Translations under genes and position numbers: made by a program | Notes under the pieces: generated by a model | The model's database searches: none | Told to the model about the DNA's origin: nothing | What the model saw: only the letters and a program-made list of their open reading frames with translations | Shown: piece after piece, positions 8,047 through 15,600 of the stretch | Layout of the letters: each line of letters begins with the position of its first letter | How positions within the stretch are numbered: the stretch's first letter is position 1 | NCBI RefSeq assembly: GCF_019857225.1 | Contig: NZ_JAFJSY010000019.1 | Coordinates: 1 to 55,427 of the forward strand | DNA: 55,427 nt | DNA from: Streptomyces plumbidurans | GTDB lineage: Bacteria > Actinomycetota > Actinomycetes > Streptomycetales > Streptomycetaceae | Reading direction: 5' to 3'

Positions 8047-9228
8047 GTGAGCGCCATCGCGTTGATCGCCGCCGTATCACTCGCCGCCTGGCTGTGGCTG
8101 CTGCTCTGTCAGGGCTTCTTCTGGCGTACCGACGTCAGACTTCCGCACCGGCAGGACCCAGCCGTCTGGCCGCCGGTCTGCGTCGTGGTCCCCGCCCGCG
8201 ACGAGGCCGAGGTCCTGCCCGCGAGTCTGCCGTCCCTGCTCGCCCAGAAGTATCCGGGCCGGGCGGAGATCTTCCTCGTCGACGACGGCAGCTCGGACGG
8301 CACCGGCGCCCTGGCCCTTGAACTGGCGGACAGACACGGCGGGCTGCCCCTCACCGTCGGCTCCCCCGGCGAACCGCCGCCCGGCTGGACGGGCAAGCTG
8401 TGGGCCGTACGGCACGGCATCGCACTGGCACGCGCGCGTGAGCCCGAATATCTGCTGCTGACGGACGCCGACATCGCACACGAGCCGGACAGTCTGCGCG
8501 AGCTGGTCGCCGCCGCACGCACCGGCGGCTTCGACGTCGTCTCGCAGATGGCCCGGCTACGGGTGGAGAGCCCGTGGGAGCGGCTGGTGGTGCCGGCGTT
8601 CGTCTACTTCTTCGCGCAGTTGTATCCGTTCCGCCGGATCGGCGCGAAGGGCACGCGTACGGCGGCGGCCGCGGGCGGCTGCGTGCTGTTGCGCACCGAG
8701 GCCGCCGAGCGCGCGCGGATCCCGGACGCGATCCGGCATGCCGTCATCGACGACGTGGCGCTCGCGCGCGCGGTCAAGGGCAGCGGCGGCCGCATCTGGC
8801 TGGGCCTTGCCGAACGGGTGGACAGCGTGCGGCCGTATCCACGGCTGCACGATCTGTGGCGGATGGTCTCGCGCAGCGCGTACGCGCAGTTGCGGCACAA
8901 CCCGCTGGTACTGCTCGGCACCGTTCTCGGGCTGGCCCTGGTGTATCTGGTGCCGCCCGTGACGCTGATCGCCGGACTGGCCACCGGGGAGGCGGCCGCC
9001 GCGCTCCTCGGCGGCCTCGCCTGGCTGGTGATGACAGGGACGTACATCCCGATGCTCCGCTACTACACCCAGCCGCTGTGGCTCGCTCCCCTGCTGCCGT
9101 TCACCGCGTTCCTGTACCTCCTCATGACCGTCGATTCCGCGGTACAGCACTACCGGGGGCGCGGTGCCGCCTGGAAGGGCCGCACCTACGCACGCCCGGA
9201 CACCGTGGCGGACGAGCACTCGCTCTGA
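8047..9228 (+). CDS. Family 2 glycosyltransferase, HpnB-like
   Basis: A 393-residue membrane-bound glycosyltransferase. An N-terminal helix (AAVSLAAWLWLLLCQGFFWR) precedes the GT-A domain, with VPARDEAEVL at about 49-57, the nucleotide-binding Asp79-Asp80, the Asp140-x-Asp142 metal motif (LLTDADIAH), and a later DDVALA. The last about 100 residues form two or three hydrophobic helices. The start pattern and the C-terminal membrane block resemble HpnB, a glycosyltransferase found near hopanoid genes in many bacteria, but no hopanoid gene is seen here, so the acceptor is unknown. CACACT lies six nt before the GTG start, a weaker version of the leaderless pattern. Confidence 0.8.
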   Translation: MSAIALIAAVSLAAWLWLLLCQGFFWRTDVRLPHRQDPAVWPPVCVVVPARDEAEVLPASLPSLLAQKYPGRAEIFLVDDGSSDGTGALALELADRHGGLPLTVGSPGEPPPGWTGKLWAVRHGIALARAREPEYLLLTDADIAHEPDSLRELVAAARTGGFDVVSQMARLRVESPWERLVVPAFVYFFAQLYPFRRIGAKGTRTAAAAGGCVLLRTEAAERARIPDAIRHAVIDDVALARAVKGSGGRIWLGLAERVDSVRPYPRLHDLWRMVSRSAYAQLRHNPLVLLGTVLGLALVYLVPPVTLIAGLATGEAAAALLGGLAWLVMTGTYIPMLRYYTQPLWLAPLLPFTAFLYLLMTVDSAVQHYRGRGAAWKGRTYARPDTVADEHSL

Positions 9229-9261
9229 GAGGGCAGCAGGCACATCCCGTCGCGGGGGCCG

Positions 9262-10620
9262 TCACTTCCTGCCGGGGCTCCAGTTCATGCCCCACCCGTA
9301 GGCGTGGTCGATGGTCCGCTGAGGGCTCACTCCGCGCTCGGGCACCAGATAGCGCGCCTCGCGCTGGACGATCAGGTCCCCGCCGTTGTTGGTGATCAGG
9401 GCGAGCGCGCACACCGTCGAGGGGACCGTGCACTCGTCGAGCGAGAAGTCGATGGGGGCGCCGTACTGCGGCTGGAGGGTGACGGTGGCGTGCAGGTCCG
9501 CGAAGGACCGCGCGCCTTCGTAGATCGTCACGAAGACGAGGATCCGCCTGAAGTCCTGCTTGTGGTCGAGGTTGACGGTGAGGTTCTCGCCGCTCTCGAC
9601 GGCACCGGTGCGGTCGTCGCCGTCGAGGTGGATGTACGGCGGCTGGTGCAGCGCCCCGAAGGCGTTGCCGAGGGCCTGGATGACGCCCTTGCGGCCGTCG
9701 GTGAGTTCGTACAGGGCGCACAGGTCCAGGTCGAGGTCCCGGTGCATGGCGACCGCCCGGCCGCGCTTGCTGCCCCACCCGGAGAACTGCTTGCGCACCT
9801 GCCAGTTGAGGTTCACGCGCATGGAGCCCGAGGTGCCGCCCTGCTTGGCCAGCGAGACCGAGGGGGCCGCCTTTGTCAGCGTCACCTTGCTCAGGCTGAC
9901 CGGCTGGGCGGGCGGTGCGGAAGGCGCAGACGGTGCGGGCGGCCAGGGCTGCTGGGCAGCAGCGGCCGGGGGCGCGACGGGCGGGGGCGGTTGCACGGCG
10001 GCGGGTGGTGCGACGGGCGGGGGCATGGTCACCGTGGGTGCGACCGGAGGCGCCGCGGGCGGAGGCGCGGGAGCGGCTGCGGGCGCGGCCTGCTGCGGCT
10101 CGTCCACCGTGATGCCGAAGTCGGTGGCCAGACCTTCAAGTCCGCTGCTGTAGCCCTGACCCACGGCGCGGAACTTCCAGGCGCCCTGCCGGCGGTAGAA
10201 CTCGCCGAGCACGAAAGCGGTTTCGACGCTCGCGCCCGTGCTGTCGAAGCGGGCCACCACACCGCCCTGGGCGGCATCGCGGACCTCGATGTAGAGATCC
10301 GGGATCTGCCCGAAATTGCCGCCGTCGGCCGAGGCGGCGAGGACGACGGTCTCGATCGCGGGCTCCACGCGCGCGAGGTCCACAAGAAGACTGTCGACGA
10401 TCTGTCCGCCGCCGTCCCTTTTGCCCTCGTGGCGCACCGCGCCGGAGGAGTGCGCCGGCTGGTTGTAGAAGACGAAGTCACCGTCGGAGCGCACCTTGCC
10501 GCCCACGAGCAGAAGCGCCGACGCGTCCGCGTCCGGCACGCCGGGGCCGGAACGCCAGCCCAATTCCACTCGCAGTGCCGCCGTCGGCACCGGTGTATTC
10601 GAACCTTTCGACATTGACAT
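9262..10620 (-). CDS. TerA/TerD-type tellurium-resistance stress protein
   Basis: A 452-residue cytoplasmic protein with two recognisable halves. Residues about 10-155 are a TerD domain (LRVELGWRSG, DADASALLL, FVFYNQP, then VVLAASADGG and AFVLGEFYRR), the Ca2+-binding beta-sandwich of the tellurite/stress family. A Pro/Ala-rich linker of about 90 residues follows. The C-terminal 180 residues (SGWGSKRGRAVAMHRDLDLDLCALYEL ending in WGMNWSPG, first part only) are TerA-like. I set the start at the second ATG of the cluster because GGGGG lies five nt upstream of it. Ter proteins are linked to oxidative and tellurite stress and, in Streptomyces, to development. Divergent from the DUF6643 gene across a 291-bp region. 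Confidence 0.85.
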   Translation of the reverse strand: MSMSKGSNTPVPTAALRVELGWRSGPGVPDADASALLLVGGKVRSDGDFVFYNQPAHSSGAVRHEGKRDGGGQIVDSLLVDLARVEPAIETVVLAASADGGNFGQIPDLYIEVRDAAQGGVVARFDSTGASVETAFVLGEFYRRQGAWKFRAVGQGYSSGLEGLATDFGITVDEPQQAAPAAAPAPPPAAPPVAPTVTMPPPVAPPAAVQPPPPVAPPAAAAQQPWPPAPSAPSAPPAQPVSLSKVTLTKAAPSVSLAKQGGTSGSMRVNLNWQVRKQFSGWGSKRGRAVAMHRDLDLDLCALYELTDGRKGVIQALGNAFGALHQPPYIHLDGDDRTGAVESGENLTVNLDHKQDFRRILVFVTIYEGARSFADLHATVTLQPQYGAPIDFSLDECTVPSTVCALALITNNGGDLIVQREARYLVPERGVSPQRTIDHAYGWGMNWSPGRK

Positions 10621-10762
10621 GTCCGCCCCCATCGCGTGTGACCGCGCAGCCCGTGTCCGGCAGCCCTTCGGGTTGTCTCCGCACACAACCTATTCCCAAG
10701 GACAGCGAACGCCCACGAGCGGCACAGGAAGACCCGAGACCGACCCGTCGGTAACCCGCTCG

Positions 10763-10817
10763 GAACTTGGCCTTTACAGGATTCTGACTCCGTTCGACGC
10801 CCTATTTTGCCAAGTTC
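10763..10817. promoter_or_regulatory. Long-spaced 9-bp inverted repeat between the TerA-like and DUF6643 genes
   Basis: GAACTTGGC at 10763-10771 and its exact complement GCCAAGTTC at 10809-10817 are separated by 37 bp of unusually AT-rich sequence. The pair lies in the divergent intergenic region, so it could be two half-operators bound by a looping or tetrameric regulator, or the base of an extruded stem. No regulator is encoded beside it. Confidence 0.4.
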
Positions 10818-10898
10818 GCTCGCATTGGGGATCCCGAGTCACTGCGGACGCTGAAAACAACCCTCTTATCGGTCTCCCCAACTAGCACATCGAGGGCT

Positions 10899-10904
10899 TA
10901 ACTT
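10899..10904 (+). promoter_or_regulatory. -10 element TAACTT for leaderless DUF6643 mRNA
   Basis: TAACTT ends seven nt before the ATG at 10912; no Shine-Dalgarno sequence is present. Confidence 0.5.
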
Positions 10905-10911
10905 ATGAGCC

Positions 10912-11355
10912 ATGACCTCCCCCCGCTCCACCTTCGGCGGCGGCTACTACTCCGCCTTCCCGGACACCCCGATCTACGACCGGCTCGTCGCCGAGCGGGG
11001 CACCCCGCAGATCGCTCCGATCCGGGTCCCCGCCGCGTACGACGCGCCGGGCAGCTATCTGCCGGCCCTGCCGTCGGCCCTGCCCGCCCTTCCGGCGGGC
11101 CCCTCCGCACAGTCCACCTACGGCTATCCGCAGGCGCAGCAGCCGGCTCCGCTGCAGCAGGCACCCGCGGCGTACATCCCTCAGCAGGCCACGGCCCCTC
11201 GCGGCTACCCCGGCCCGCAGCAGCAGCCGCAGCCGCAACGGCCGATGGCGTCCGGCATGGGCTATGAGGCGATGCGCCCCGCGGCCCCCCGGCCGATCCC
11301 GGCCCAGTACCAGGATCCGTACAACGCCCAGCAGCAGTACCGCGGCGGCTACTGA
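10912..11355 (+). CDS. DUF6643 family protein, Pro/Gln-rich
   Basis: A 147-residue protein of unknown function. The first about 50 residues are conserved-looking (FGGGYYSAFPDTPIYDRLVAERG, first 20 shown as typical: aromatic Gly-rich then a short helix). The remainder is low complexity: Pro, Gln, Ala and Tyr, with repeated YPQ, PQQ and QQQ motifs, ending QQYRGGY. This composition predicts a disordered tail. I recognise it as the streptomycete DUF6643 type. There is no signal peptide or membrane segment. It probably has its own leaderless promoter and is divergent from the Ter-type stress gene, with which it may share control (inference). Confidence 0.7.
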   Translation: MTSPRSTFGGGYYSAFPDTPIYDRLVAERGTPQIAPIRVPAAYDAPGSYLPALPSALPALPAGPSAQSTYGYPQAQQPAPLQQAPAAYIPQQATAPRGYPGPQQQPQPQRPMASGMGYEAMRPAAPRPIPAQYQDPYNAQQQYRGGY

Positions 11356-11406
11356 GCCGTCCGGCGTTCTCCACCGGTTGTCGCTGCCGCCTGGCACGAT
11401 GGCCTC

Positions 11407-12234
11407 ATGGGGAACGCTCTGCTGCAGTCGGTACATGTCCACCCGGTCAAGGCGTTCCGGGGCCTCGCGCCCCGGGAGGCCGTGGTGGAGCCCTGGGGGC
11501 TGGCCGGGGACCGGCGCTGGGCACTGATCGACGACGGGGGAAAGGTCGTCACCCAGCGTCAGCAGCCGCGCCTTGCGCTCGCCGCCGCCGAGTTGGTCCC
11601 CGGCGGCAGCGTGCGGCTGTCCGCGCCCGGCATGGATCCGCTGACCGTGCCGGAGCCCCGGCCGCTCGGCACGGTGCCGGTGCAGATCTTCGGCGACAAG
11701 GTCGAAGGGGTGCTCGCCGAGGACGGCTCGGCCCACACCTGGTGCAGTGACTATCTCGGCGCGGATGTGCGCCTCGTGCACATGGACGATCCGGCCACGC
11801 GCCGCCCCGTCGACCCGGAGTACGCACGACCGGGCGAGACGGTCGCCTTCGCCGACGGCTTCCCGCTGCTGCTCACCACCAGCGCCTCCCTCGACGCCCT
11901 CAACTCCCTGATCGCCCAAGGAGACCGCCCTGCCGAAGGGCCGTTGCCGATGAACCGGTTCCGGCCGAACGTCGTCGTACAAGGCACCACCGCCTGGGCC
12001 GAGGACGACTGGTCGCACATCACGATCGGCGAGGTCGCCTTCCGGGTCGCCAAGACATGCGGACGGTGCGTGGTGACCACCACCGACCAGGGCACCGCCG
12101 CACGGGGCAAGGAGCCCCTGGTCACGCTGGGCCGCCACCGCCGCATCGGCGGCCAACTCGTCTTCGGCCAGAACCTGGTGCCCCTGTCCACCGGCACCAT
12201 CCGGGTCGGCGACCCGGTCACGGTCCTCGCGTAG
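11407..12234 (+). CDS. MOSC domain protein (YcbX/mARC type)
   Basis: A 275-residue protein with an N-terminal MOSC beta-barrel (LLQSVHVHPVKAFRG, then GDRRWALID) and a C-terminal MOSC domain. The signature FRPNVVV precedes KTCGRCVVTT, where the conserved Cys is expected to bind molybdenum cofactor. Members reduce N-hydroxylated compounds or act as sulfur carriers. There is no electron-transfer (ferredoxin or FAD) domain fused here, unlike some YcbX proteins. CACGAT lies six nt before the ATG and no good Shine-Dalgarno is visible. It stands alone between the DUF6643 gene and an Rv1733c-like gene. Confidence 0.87.
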   Translation: MGNALLQSVHVHPVKAFRGLAPREAVVEPWGLAGDRRWALIDDGGKVVTQRQQPRLALAAAELVPGGSVRLSAPGMDPLTVPEPRPLGTVPVQIFGDKVEGVLAEDGSAHTWCSDYLGADVRLVHMDDPATRRPVDPEYARPGETVAFADGFPLLLTTSASLDALNSLIAQGDRPAEGPLPMNRFRPNVVVQGTTAWAEDDWSHITIGEVAFRVAKTCGRCVVTTTDQGTAARGKEPLVTLGRHRRIGGQLVFGQNLVPLSTGTIRVGDPVTVLA

Positions 12235-12252
12235 GCGACTCGTGCGTGGCAC

Positions 12253-12280
12253 GCGCAGAAAGATCCGCGCAGAAAGATCC
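12253..12280. repeat. 14-bp tandem repeat after the MOSC gene
   Basis: Two exact copies of GCGCAGAAAGATCC lie end to end, starting 18 nt after the MOSC stop codon. It is the shortest of the post-stop tandem repeats in this window. Confidence 0.7.
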
Positions 12281-12448
12281 GCACAAGTCGCGATGCGCGG
12301 GAACCGGGGCCGGGGGCCCGCGCGTTGAGCTTCGTGAGAAGTTCATGAGAGACCGCGGAAACGGGTGATGTCGCTCTCTCTTTGACGGGGCCGGCATGGG
12401 GACGGGCCGGTCGGGGGTTATGACGGAGCGGGAAGGGGGTGCAGGACG

Positions 12449-13054
12449 GTGCGCACGATCAGCGGACTCTGGCGCTGGCGGCACAATCCGCTGCGCCGCA
12501 CCAGCGATCTGGCCGAGGCATGGCTGGCCCTGGCCACGCTGCTGCTGATCCTCGTCGCCGCGCCCGTGATCGGCACCGTCGTCGGAGGCATCGCCCAGGA
12601 CGCCCTGCAGCAGTCCGCGCGGGACCAGCGCGCCGCCCGGCACCTGGTGACGGCGACGGTCGTCCGCAAGCTGGACCTCTCCCCGCTGGACACCGACCCC
12701 GAGACCTCCTCGGCGCGGGATCTGCGCAGCCGCGTCGTCGCCGACTGGATCGGGCCGGACGGCTCAAGACACCACGGCGCGGCGATGGCGGACCTCAAGT
12801 CCCCGCACCGCGGCGACCACTTCAAGATATGGACGGATCTGCACGGCCGGATAGTGGCCCGGCCGCTCGATGCCGCGACGGCGACCACCCATGCGGTGCT
12901 CGCCGGATTCGGTGCCGCCATGCTCACCGCGGGCGCCGTCGAGGGTGCCCGGCGCCTCGTCGTATGGCGCATGGTCCGTCGCCGGTACGCGCGTTGGGAC
13001 CAGGCCTGGGACCGGGCGGGCCCGGACTGGGGCAGGACCGGCGCCGGCAGCTGA
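12449..13054 (+). CDS. Rv1733c-like membrane protein
   Basis: A 201-residue protein beginning WRWRHNPLRRTSD, the N-terminal signature of the Rv1733c family of actinobacterial membrane proteins. One hydrophobic helix lies at about residues 25-48 and another at about 145-165. Between them is a polar extracytoplasmic domain of about 95 residues (RHLVTATVVRKL, later VADWIGPDGSRH). Function is unknown; the mycobacterial relative is a dormancy-associated membrane antigen. The GTG start has GGGGGT and GGA upstream. It is followed after 107 nt by the beta-helix/AAA+ gene on the same strand, possibly a functional pair. Confidence 0.75.
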   Translation: MRTISGLWRWRHNPLRRTSDLAEAWLALATLLLILVAAPVIGTVVGGIAQDALQQSARDQRAARHLVTATVVRKLDLSPLDTDPETSSARDLRSRVVADWIGPDGSRHHGAAMADLKSPHRGDHFKIWTDLHGRIVARPLDAATATTHAVLAGFGAAMLTAGAVEGARRLVVWRMVRRRYARWDQAWDRAGPDWGRTGAGS

Positions 13055-13161
13055 CGGCCTTCCCGCTCTGGTCAACCCACCAGCCGCGCGCACGCTACGG
13101 TGGAGCGGCCGATCCCTTCGGCATCAACCCGCGTATCACGAGGTGGGGGCACAGCAACGCC

Positions 13162-15600
13162 ATGGCACAGGGCACGGTCCAGGTGACGCACACCGGCACA
13201 TCGAGGTGGCGACGCCGCACGGGTGAGTACGCGTCGCTCGCCGCCGCCCTGGAGGCCGCCGGCGACGGAGACGTCCTCACGGTCGCGCCCGGCACGTATC
13301 GCGAGAACCTCGTCGTGCGGCGGTCGGTCACCCTGCGCGGGCCCGAGGGCTCGCCCGGTTCGGTGCGGATCGCGCCCGCGGACGGTGTGCCGCTGACCGT
13401 GTGTGCCTCGGCAGTTGTCCAGGATCTGCATGTGGAGGGTCAGGACGCGGCGGCGCCCGCTCTGCTGGTCGAGGAGGGCACGCCGGAGCTGCTGGACATC
13501 CGGGTCGTCACGCGGTCCGCTGCGGGGATCGAGGTGCGCGGGGGCGCGCGGCCGACCGTGCGGCGCTGCACCGTCGACAACCCCGCGGGCAACGGCATCG
13601 CCGTACTCGACGGCGGGGGCGGGGTGTTCGAGGAGTGCGAGGTCGTGGCCGCCGGACAGTCCGGCGTCGCCGTCCGCGGCGGTGCGCACCCTCGCCTGGA
13701 GCGCTGCCGGATCCATCACGCCTCGGGGGCGGGGCTGTCGGCGACCGGTGAGAACACCGCCGTGGAAGCGGTGGGTTGTGAGATCTACGAGGTCCGGGGC
13801 AGCGGCGTCCAGATCACCGGGCGGGCCACCGCTCACCTCACGGACAGCGATGTGCACCGCACCACCGCGGACGGCGTCACTCTCGATACGGACGCGGTGC
13901 TCACCCTGGCCGACTGCCGTATCCACGACATCCCGGAGAACGCGGTGGATCTGCGTTCGCGCTCGGTGCTCACCCTGACCCGGACGACGGTGCGTCAGTT
14001 CGGGCGCAACGGCCTGTCGGTGTGGGATCCGGGCACGCGCGTGGACGCCAACCAGTGCGAGATCTTCGACAGCACCGGTGACTACCCCGCGGTGTGGGTC
14101 AGTGACGGCGCGACCGCGGTGCTCGACTCATGCCGGGTGCACGACGTGCCGGACGCCCTGTTCGTCCTCGACCGCGGCTCGCGCGCGGACGTCGTCGACA
14201 GCGACCTGTCCCAGGTGCGCAACACGGCCGTGTCGGTGAGCGACGGCGCCACCGCTCAGCTCGACGACTGCCGCATCCGGGACGCCGCGACGGGCGCCTG
14301 GTTCCGCGACCACGGCAGCGGCGGCACGCTCAACGGCTGCACCATCGACGGCACCCAGACCGGCGTGATCGTCACCAAGGGCGCCGACCCCACCATCGAG
14401 CGCTGCACGGTCGACTCCCCCGCGGAAGCGGGCTTCTACGTCTCGGCCGGCGGCCGCGGCAGCTTCCTCGGCTGCCGCGTGACGGGCAGCGGCGGCTACG
14501 GCTTCCATGTGATCGACGGCAGCCGTACGACACTGAAGAAGTGCCGTACGGAGCGCTGCGCGCGCGGCGGTTACGAGTTCGCGGAGGGCGGCGACGCGGC
14601 CCCAGGAACCGGCCCCGTCGTCGAGGAGTGCACCAGCGACGAGAGCGCGGGCCTCGAGCCGCCGACGGTGCAGGAGACCGCGGTGGTGCAGCAGGCCTCG
14701 CAGTCGCCCGGTCTGCTGGGCGCGATCCCCGGCCAGCGCACCACCGAGCAGGAGCCCCTCATCGCGGCCGCGCAGCCCGCGCAGCCCGCGCGGACGTCGA
14801 AGGCCGTGCTCGGTGAACTCGACGCCCTGGTCGGCCTGGAGAGCGTGAAGCGCGAGGTGCGGGCGCTCACCGACATGATCGAGGTGGGCAGGCGCCGGCA
14901 GCAGGCGGGCCTCAAGGCGGCCTCGGTCAAGCGGCATCTGGTCTTCACGGGCTCCCCCGGCACCGGCAAGACGACCGTGGCCCGGCTCTACGGCGAGATC
15001 CTCGCCTCCCTCGGCGTGCTGGAGAAGGGGCATCTCGTCGAGGTGTCCCGCGTCGACCTGGTCGGCGAGCACATCGGCTCGACGGCGATCCGTACGCAGG
15101 AGGCGTTCGACCGGGCGCGCGGCGGCGTGCTGTTCGTCGACGAGGCCTACGCGCTGTCGCCGGAGGACTCGGGCCGCGACTTCGGCCGGGAGGCCATCGA
15201 CACGCTGGTGAAGCTGATGGAGGACCACCGCGACGCGGTCGTGGTGATCGTCGCGGGCTACACGGCCGAGATGGAGCGCTTCCTCTCGGTCAACCCCGGT
15301 GTGGCGTCCCGTTTCTCACGCACCATCACCTTCAGCGACTACGACCCCGAGGAACTGTTGCGGATCGTCGAGCAGCAGGCCGAGGAGCACGAGTACCGGC
15401 TGGCGCCGGGCACCGCTGAGGCCCTGCTGAAGTACTTCACGGCGCTCCCGAAGGGCCCGGCGTTCGGCAACGGCCGCACCGCACGGCAGACCTTCGAGGC
15501 GATGGTGGAGCGACACGCGAGCCGGGTCGCCCAGTTCGAGGAGCCGACGACCGACGATCTGACGCTGCTCTACGTCGAGGACCTCCCCGCGTCCTCCTGA
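13162..15600 (+). CDS. Right-handed beta-helix repeat protein fused to a CbxX/EccA-type AAA+ ATPase
   Basis: An 812-residue two-part protein. Residues about 15-500 start with a DUF-like cap (YASLAAALEAAGDGDVLTVAPG) and continue as some 18-20 parallel beta-helix coils of about 22-24 residues, with recurrent G-A-x-P/A-x-L-x-x-C-x-I/V patterns, as in pectate-lyase-like folds. After an Ala/Gln/Pro linker comes an AAA+ domain: Walker A TGSPGTGKT at 596-604, Walker B LFVDEAY with Asp660-Glu661, sensor VVIVAGYT, and arginine finger Arg717 or Arg720 (ASRFSRT). This AAA+ subtype is the CbxX/SpoVK group, which includes EccA of type VII secretion and Rubisco activases. A remodelling ATPase guided by a beta-helix substrate platform is a reasonable inference. 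Its last 31 nt overlap the convergent hydrolase gene. Confidence 0.88.
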   Translation: MAQGTVQVTHTGTSRWRRRTGEYASLAAALEAAGDGDVLTVAPGTYRENLVVRRSVTLRGPEGSPGSVRIAPADGVPLTVCASAVVQDLHVEGQDAAAPALLVEEGTPELLDIRVVTRSAAGIEVRGGARPTVRRCTVDNPAGNGIAVLDGGGGVFEECEVVAAGQSGVAVRGGAHPRLERCRIHHASGAGLSATGENTAVEAVGCEIYEVRGSGVQITGRATAHLTDSDVHRTTADGVTLDTDAVLTLADCRIHDIPENAVDLRSRSVLTLTRTTVRQFGRNGLSVWDPGTRVDANQCEIFDSTGDYPAVWVSDGATAVLDSCRVHDVPDALFVLDRGSRADVVDSDLSQVRNTAVSVSDGATAQLDDCRIRDAATGAWFRDHGSGGTLNGCTIDGTQTGVIVTKGADPTIERCTVDSPAEAGFYVSAGGRGSFLGCRVTGSGGYGFHVIDGSRTTLKKCRTERCARGGYEFAEGGDAAPGTGPVVEECTSDESAGLEPPTVQETAVVQQASQSPGLLGAIPGQRTTEQEPLIAAAQPAQPARTSKAVLGELDALVGLESVKREVRALTDMIEVGRRRQQAGLKAASVKRHLVFTGSPGTGKTTVARLYGEILASLGVLEKGHLVEVSRVDLVGEHIGSTAIRTQEAFDRARGGVLFVDEAYALSPEDSGRDFGREAIDTLVKLMEDHRDAVVVIVAGYTAEMERFLSVNPGVASRFSRTITFSDYDPEELLRIVEQQAEEHEYRLAPGTAEALLKYFTALPKGPAFGNGRTARQTFEAMVERHASRVAQFEEPTTDDLTLLYVEDLPASS

